Positions 5,001 through 8,602 of a DNA stretch of 8,602 nt are shown in pieces. Within the stretch, counting starts at the first letter, position 1, and each line of letters starts with the position of its first letter. This stretch comes from CF-161 sp035263645. Its GTDB lineage: Bacteria > Chloroflexota > Dormibacteria > Dormibacterales > Dormibacteraceae. A model generated the notes under the pieces. It worked only from the letters and a program-made list of their open reading frames with translations, ran no database searches and was not told the DNA's origin. The stretch is from assembly GCA_035263645.1 (NCBI GenBank), contig DATFRD010000182.1, positions 1-8,602 on the forward strand, given 5' to 3'. The position numbers and the translations under genes are program-made.

Positions 5001-6079
5001 GACGCCACCGCCACCGGCGACGGCACGTGGGCCGAGCGCAGCACCCCCACCTCGGCCCACGCCTCGGCGACCGCTTTCACCTCCAGCGAGGCGGGCCCGA
5101 ACAGCGCGGACGCGGCTCCGACCGTCGCCTGCGCGAACGTGTGGAAGCGGGCGCCCGACGGGACGGCCCGGGTCGCCAGCACCCGGTACCAGATCCGGCC
5201 GGCCCGCTCCCAGGCGTGGCCGCCGATCGCGGTCGCAGCCAGGTAGAAGGCGTGGTTGGGAATCCCCGAGTTGATGTGGACGCCGCCGTTGTCCGCCGTA
5301 GTCGACACGTAGTCACGCATCGTGGCCGGCTGCTCGTCGCCCTCGAAGGCCGTGCCCGGAGCCCGCATCGACCGCAGCGCCTCGCCCGGCAGGGCCGGGC
5401 CCAGGATGCCCGCGCCGATCAGCCAGTCCGCCTGGTCCGCGGTCTGCCCCAGGCGGTACTGGCGCACCAGGGAGCCGAACACATCGGATATGGACTCGTT
5501 CAGCGCCCCCGGCTGGCCCGTGTACAGGAGGTTCAGCGTGCGCTCCGTCACGCCGTGCGTGAGCTCGTGGCCGATCACGTCCACGGCTGACGTGAAACCC
5601 GTGAACAGCAGGCCGTCGCCGTCGCCGAACATCATCCGTTCGCCATCCCAGAACGCGTTGTCGTAGTCGACCCCGAAGTGCACCTCGCCGAGCAGGGGGA
5701 GTGCGGCATCGTCGATGGAGTCCCTCGCCAGGACCTCCCAGTAGAAGCGGTGGGTGTCGCCCAGCCCATCGTAGGCCTCGTTCGCCGACCGGTCCGCGAC
5801 GGGGCCGTCGCCCTCGTCTCGCAGGATTGTCGCGGCGTGCACGTCCGTGAGGTGGCCCGCGTCGAACACGGTCCGGTGGGGCACCCCGTGGCCGCAGTGG
5901 GCGCCCACGAGCCGGCGCTGCGGGGCGGCCCCCAGCAGGGCGTTCTGCACCCTGGCCGTGCGGACGGAGTGGTCGATGGCCAGCGTGTCCAGCGCCGAGC
6001 CGCGCTCGCCGGGCGTGCCGGAGCGCGCCACCCGTTCGAGCAGCTGGGGCGGGACGATGAAGCAGCGACACCCATGCAT
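4997..6079 (-). CDS. Protealysin-like M4 metalloprotease (neutral zinc protease)
   Basis: This 360-residue thermolysin-family protease has no signal peptide and a short propeptide of roughly 50-60 residues starting MHGCRCFIVPPQLLERV. The PP-x-L motif at 10-13 and this N-terminus mark protealysin-like enzymes, which lack the long prosequence of secreted M4 proteases. The mature part starts near RTVFDA (69-74). Zinc ligands are His171 and His175 in GHELTHG with catalytic Glu172, and Glu195 in GALNESISDVFG. The second catalytic His is His276 in NSGIPNHAFY. The ATG at 6079 is chosen because GGAG lies seven bases upstream and it gives the expected propeptide; the open frame further upstream is Arg-rich and unconserved. 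It probably acts in the cytoplasm or leaves by a non-Sec route. Its inhibitor overlaps it by four bases; dnaJ is 142 bases upstream. Confidence 0.93.
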   Translation of the reverse strand: MHGCRCFIVPPQLLERVARSGTPGERGSALDTLAIDHSVRTARVQNALLGAAPQRRLVGAHCGHGVPHRTVFDAGHLTDVHAATILRDEGDGPVADRSANEAYDGLGDTHRFYWEVLARDSIDDAALPLLGEVHFGVDYDNAFWDGERMMFGDGDGLLFTGFTSAVDVIGHELTHGVTERTLNLLYTGQPGALNESISDVFGSLVRQYRLGQTADQADWLIGAGILGPALPGEALRSMRAPGTAFEGDEQPATMRDYVSTTADNGGVHINSGIPNHAFYLAATAIGGHAWERAGRIWYRVLATRAVPSGARFHTFAQATVGAASALFGPASLEVKAVAEAWAEVGVLRSAHVPSPVAVAS

Positions 6080-6086
6080 GCCAGGT

Positions 6087-6109
6087 CTCCTCCTCCTCCT
6101 CCTCCTCCT
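6087..6109 (-). repeat. Pure GGA triplet repeat forming the protease ribosome-binding region
   Basis: The plus strand carries (TCC)7 at 6088-6108 with matching flanking bases. On the transcribed strand this is seven tandem GGA units, each able to pair with the anti-Shine-Dalgarno CCUCC. The last GGAG ends seven bases before the protease ATG, which is ideal spacing. Such a run is prone to slippage, which would change how many ribosome-binding registers exist but would not shift the reading frame. The rest of the 142-base dnaJ-protease gap shows no convincing promoter or terminator. Confidence 0.85.
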
Positions 6110-6221
6110 GTTTGCAGGTCGAGGACGCGGGGACAGAGGGTAGCGTGCGAGGGCCTCCGACGCCACCCGCCCGCTGGAGGGCCCCCATCCGGCCGCTGCT
6201 TCGCCGGCTCCGCCGCTCGGC

Positions 6222-7340
6222 TCAGTCCAGGTTGATGGCTTCCCGCAGCTTCTCGAAGAAGCCCTTGGAGACCTTCTCGGGCCTGCCGGTGAGCCCGCCG
6301 ACCGTCCGCAGCATCGCCTTCTGCTCGGCGGTGAGGTCCTTGGGCACGACGACCTGGACGACCACGAACTGGTCTCCGCGCCGGCCGCTGCGCACGTTGG
6401 GCATGCCGCGCCCGGGCAGGCGAAACTGCTGGCCGTACTGGGTGCCGGCCGGCACCGTGACCTCCACCGGGCCATCCAGCGTCGGCACCTCGATGCGGTC
6501 GCCGAGGGCGGCCTGGATCATGTTCACCCGCAGCTCGTACATCACGTCCTGGTCCTGCCGGCGCAGCGTGGGATGCGCCTTCACCCGGACGACCACGTAG
6601 AGGTCGCCGGGCGGACCGCCGCGGTAGCCCGCCTCACCCTCGCCCGGGTACCGGATCTGCGAGCCCGTGTCCACGCCGGCCGGGATGTGCACCTGCAGGC
6701 GCTTCGTGCGCTCGGCGCGGCCCTGACCGCGGCACTCCGAGCACGGCGTCCGCAGGATGCGGCCGGCCCCGCCACAGGTCGGGCAGGTGGTGATGTTCAC
6801 GACCGAGCCGAAGATCGACTGGGCCTGGCGCCGGACCTGGCCGCTCCCCCCGCAGGAGCTGCAGGTCTCGCTGCCGGTTCCCGGCTGCGCGCCGCTCCCG
6901 CTGCACTCCTGGCAGATCACCAGCCGCGCCACGTCGATGTCGCGGTCGACGCCCGTGAACGCCTCTTCGAACGTGATCGTCAGGTCATACCGGAGGTCGT
7001 CGCCGCGCGACGCCCGGCGGCCCGCGCGCGAGGCCGCCCCACCGCCGAAGAACGTGTCGAAGATGTCGCCGAAGCCGAATCCCTCGAAGCCGCTGTAGCC
7101 CTGGCCGGTCTGGCCGACGCCGGCATGGCCGAACATGTCGTAGCTGCGCCGCTTCTCGGGGTCCGAGAGCACCCCGTATGCCTCGCTGCACTCCTTGAAG
7201 CGCTCGGCGGCGGCCGGATCGTTGGGGTTCCGGTCCGGGTGGTATTGCATGGCGAGCCGGCGGAAGGCTCGCTTCAGCTCCTCTGCGGACGCCTGCCGCC
7301 CGACGCCCAGGACCTCGTAGTAGTCGCGCTTGATCGCCAC
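6222..7340 (-). CDS. dnaJ: Chaperone protein DnaJ (Hsp40)
   Basis: DnaJ delivers unfolded clients to DnaK and stimulates its ATPase. The 372-residue protein is complete. It has a J domain at 1-70 with HPD at 34-36, and a short Gly/Phe region at about 71-101. Four zinc-finger repeats follow: CQECSGSG (143), CSSCGGSG (160), CPTCGGAG (186) and CSECRGQG (200). Two substrate-binding C-terminal domains and a C-terminal helix (FFEKLREAINLD) complete it. The start is the GTG at 7340-7338, 13 bases after the grpE stop, which gives the usual MxxKRDYYEVLGV N-terminus. The ribosome-binding site is poor, so coupling to grpE translation is likely. No dnaK lies between grpE and dnaJ; it must be elsewhere. 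Nothing in the sequence is degraded. Confidence 0.98.
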   Translation of the reverse strand: MAIKRDYYEVLGVGRQASAEELKRAFRRLAMQYHPDRNPNDPAAAERFKECSEAYGVLSDPEKRRSYDMFGHAGVGQTGQGYSGFEGFGFGDIFDTFFGGGAASRAGRRASRGDDLRYDLTITFEEAFTGVDRDIDVARLVICQECSGSGAQPGTGSETCSSCGGSGQVRRQAQSIFGSVVNITTCPTCGGAGRILRTPCSECRGQGRAERTKRLQVHIPAGVDTGSQIRYPGEGEAGYRGGPPGDLYVVVRVKAHPTLRRQDQDVMYELRVNMIQAALGDRIEVPTLDGPVEVTVPAGTQYGQQFRLPGRGMPNVRSGRRGDQFVVVQVVVPKDLTAEQKAMLRTVGGLTGRPEKVSKGFFEKLREAINLD

Positions 7341-7353
7341 AGGCGGTCTCGGC

Positions 7354-8028
7354 CTAGGCCGGGGGTCGGGCGACCTTCACCAGGGCCGGACGCAGGACGC
7401 GGTCGTGCATCCGGTAACCGGGCCGAAGCTCGACCACCACCGTGTCCTCCGGGTGCTCGGCCGTCTCCTCGGAGGCGACCGCCTCGTGCAGCTTCGGGTC
7501 GAAGGCCGACCCCACCGATTCGATCCTCTCGACCCCGAGCGAGGCCAGGACCTCGTCCAGCTTCTGGAACGTCAGCCGGACACCCTTGAGCCAGTTCTCG
7601 TCGACTCCGTCCGGCGCGTGCGAGAGCACCCGGTCGGCGTCGTCGGCCACCGGCAGCAGCCGCTCGGCGACCGTTGCCGCCGCGTACCGCATGGTGTCCA
7701 TCTGCTCCTGCCGGGCGCGCTTCTTGAAGTTGTCGAAGTCGGCGGCCAGCCGTATGCGCTGGTTGTTGGCCTCCTCCAGCCGGGATGCCAGCTCCTCGGC
7801 CCTCCGCTCGGCCTCGGACGGCCGGGCCTCCTCCACGGGCGGCCGGGCCTCCTCCACGGGCGGCCGGGCTTCCTTCACCGGCGGCCGGGGCTCCTCCCCG
7901 GCGACGGATTCGGCCGTCCCCGTGCCCGCCGCGGACGGCTCCTCGGGCGGCGACGCCTCGACGGACGTAGCCCCCGGCTCGTCAGGGTGCCCCGGACCGT
8001 CGTGCTGGAACTGTCGCTTGCTTGCCAT
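7354..8028 (-). CDS. grpE: Nucleotide exchange factor GrpE
   Basis: GrpE releases ADP from DnaK. The 224-residue protein has a disordered acidic Pro-rich N-terminus (1-70) with a VEEARPP heptad repeat. A long helix (about 71-115, ending LAADFDNFKKRARQE) and the beta domain with FDPKLHEAV, GYRMHDRVLRPALVKVA near the C-terminus follow. The ATG at 8028 (MASKRQF) is chosen over an in-frame ATG at 8202. The intervening 58 codons are not conserved in character, have lower third-position GC, and contain a TATAGT box, all signs of a non-coding leader. The price is a weak ribosome-binding site (ACGAG). The ATG at 8202 would overlap the hrcA stop as ATGCGTGA, so coupling cannot be fully excluded. dnaJ follows after 13 bases. 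Confidence 0.95.
   Translation of the reverse strand: MASKRQFQHDGPGHPDEPGATSVEASPPEEPSAAGTGTAESVAGEEPRPPVKEARPPVEEARPPVEEARPSEAERRAEELASRLEEANNQRIRLAADFDNFKKRARQEQMDTMRYAAATVAERLLPVADDADRVLSHAPDGVDENWLKGVRLTFQKLDEVLASLGVERIESVGSAFDPKLHEAVASEETAEHPEDTVVVELRPGYRMHDRVLRPALVKVARPPA
7820..7903 (-). repeat. 21-bp tandem repeat in grpE (VEEARPP heptads)
   Basis: Four 21-base units lie head to tail. Units at 7820-7840 and 7841-7861 are identical, 7862-7882 differs at three positions, and 7883-7903 is more degenerate. In frame they encode tandem VEEARPP-type heptads at about residues 44-71 of GrpE, in the disordered segment before the long helix. The identity of two units suggests recent slippage or unequal recombination. 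Confidence 0.85.
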
Positions 8029-8092
8029 TGCTCGTTGCTTAGATACCGCGGATCGTCGCCGGCTCAAACGCACCCCCTCAGACTCGGGAAGA

Positions 8093-8120
8093 ACTATAGG
8101 AAAGGTCGTGCGGCCCGCAC
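8093..8120 (-). promoter_or_regulatory. Possible grpE-dnaJ promoter with adjacent GC palindrome
   Basis: The 166-base hrcA-grpE gap holds TATAGT on the minus strand (8093-8098, five of six to the -10 consensus) in a locally AT-rich patch, 64 bases before the grpE ATG. No -35 match stands at normal spacing. Instead the palindrome GTGCGG-C-CCGCAC (8108-8120) covers most of the -35 zone and could be a regulator site. It does not resemble CIRCE. In sequence this GC-rich, the short palindrome may be chance. Confidence 0.35.
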
Positions 8121-8194
8121 CGCGCCGGCTCGGGTCGATCCCACGGACCGCACGCGGCTCGCGCCGGACCCGTGGTCGCGCGCTGGGGTCGGCC

Positions 8195-8602
8195 TCACGC
8201 ATATGCCTCGGCCATCCGCTCGCTGGCCCACCGCGCCACGGTCTGCAGCCGGCCCACCACCTGGCCGTAGTCCATGCGGGTGGGCCCGACCACCCCCAGC
8301 ACGCCCCGGATCCTCCGCGTCGGTCCGTAGGTGGTGAGCACGACGGTGCAGGAACGGAGCTGGGCGGTCTGGTTCTCGGACCCGATCACGATCTGCATGT
8401 CGGACTCCTGGGCCAGGTCCTGCAGCAGCGACGCAAGGTATCGGGTCTCCTCGAGGACCTCCAGCACCTCGTGCAGGCGAGAGGCCTCCGCGAACTCCGG
8501 CTTCCGGAGCAGGTTGCGGACGCCATCGTGCATGACCAGCGTCTGGCCGCCCTGCTCGAACAGCTCCAGCGTCCGCGAGAGCTGCGTCAGGATCTCCCTC
8601 TC
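8195..8602 (-). CDS. hrcA: Heat-inducible transcription repressor HrcA (partial, C-terminal 135 residues)
   Basis: HrcA represses chaperone operons by binding CIRCE palindromes and is tuned by GroEL. The frame is open from the right edge to TGA 8197-8195. The visible C-terminal domain has QIVIGSEN, then SCTVVLTTYGPTRRIRGVLGVVGPTRMDYGQVV and a closing helix, all standard for the HrcA effector domain. About 200 N-terminal residues with the winged-helix domain, and its promoter, lie outside the window. Its distance of 166 bases from grpE and the weak promoter there leave open whether grpE-dnaJ is co-transcribed with it. Confidence 0.95.
   Translation of the reverse strand, partial: EREILTQLSRTLELFEQGGQTLVMHDGVRNLLRKPEFAEASRLHEVLEVLEETRYLASLLQDLAQESDMQIVIGSENQTAQLRSCTVVLTTYGPTRRIRGVLGVVGPTRMDYGQVVGRLQTVARWASERMAEAYA

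Noticed and set aside
6137..6142. TACCCT on the minus strand as a -10 box for the protease
   Set aside because: No -35 match stands at 16-18 bases, and a TAnnnT string of this quality is expected by chance.
6080..6475. N-terminal extension of the M4 protease giving 492 residues
   Set aside because: The added sequence is Arg/Ser-rich, overlaps dnaJ in another frame, and translates the GGA repeat as poly-Arg. The protealysin-type propeptide begins at the ATG at 6079.
6720..7200. Several GCACTC strings recalling CIRCE half-sites
   Set aside because: They are single half-sites inside dnaJ, mostly coding Glu-Cys pairs, with no spaced inverted partner.
8029..8202. grpE start at 8202, overlapping the hrcA stop
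   Set aside because: The added 58 codons contain a promoter-like TATAGT and less GC-rich third positions than the rest of the gene. I keep it as a minor alternative only.

Overview
The window is high-GC bacterial chromosome with tightly packed, mostly housekeeping genes. The gene set suggests a high-GC member of the Terrabacteria group: a hrcA-grpE-dnaJ heat-shock cluster, a YitJ-type methyltransferase/reductase fusion, ybeY-pth, and several GTG starts. Chloroflexota, Dormibacterota or deep Actinomycetota would all fit. I cannot fix the phylum from sequence alone.

Layout, left to right. Peptidyl-tRNA hydrolase (pth, cut by the left edge) and the rRNA endonuclease ybeY lie on the minus strand. 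A small four-helix membrane protein on the plus strand starts divergently from ybeY and overlaps tail-to-tail with an rmlD-type sugar-nucleotide reductase (minus). rmlD starts only a few bases from a divergent plus-strand gene for a homocysteine methyltransferase/methylenetetrahydrofolate reductase fusion (YitJ type). The rest is minus strand. Read in transcription order from the right it is hrcA (partial), grpE, dnaJ, a protealysin-like M4 metalloprotease, its emfourin-like inhibitor, and a 57-residue gene of unknown function.

The most striking structure sits between the convergent YitJ-type gene and the 57-residue gene. It is a 179-bp imperfect palindrome (4299-4477) with arms of about 60 bases. 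It begins with TAG and ends with CTA, so its two ends are the stop codons of the two genes. The ends fit TA-[GAGGT...ACCTC]-TA, as expected for a small non-autonomous element (MITE) of the IS630/Tc1-mariner type. It appears to have landed exactly in the TA shared by the two overlapping stop codons and rebuilt a stop on each side. I saw no transposase and no second copy in the window.

The second point of interest is the protease module. The cytoplasmic-type M4 protease has seven tandem GGA triplets as its ribosome-binding region. It overlaps its inhibitor gene by four bases (GTGA). Behind the pair lies a perfect 11-bp inverted repeat that also carries the -35 box of a good promoter for the 57-residue gene. 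The module follows the chaperone genes on the same strand, so a proteostasis role is plausible but unproven. No rRNA, tRNA, CRISPR array or intact transposase gene is seen.
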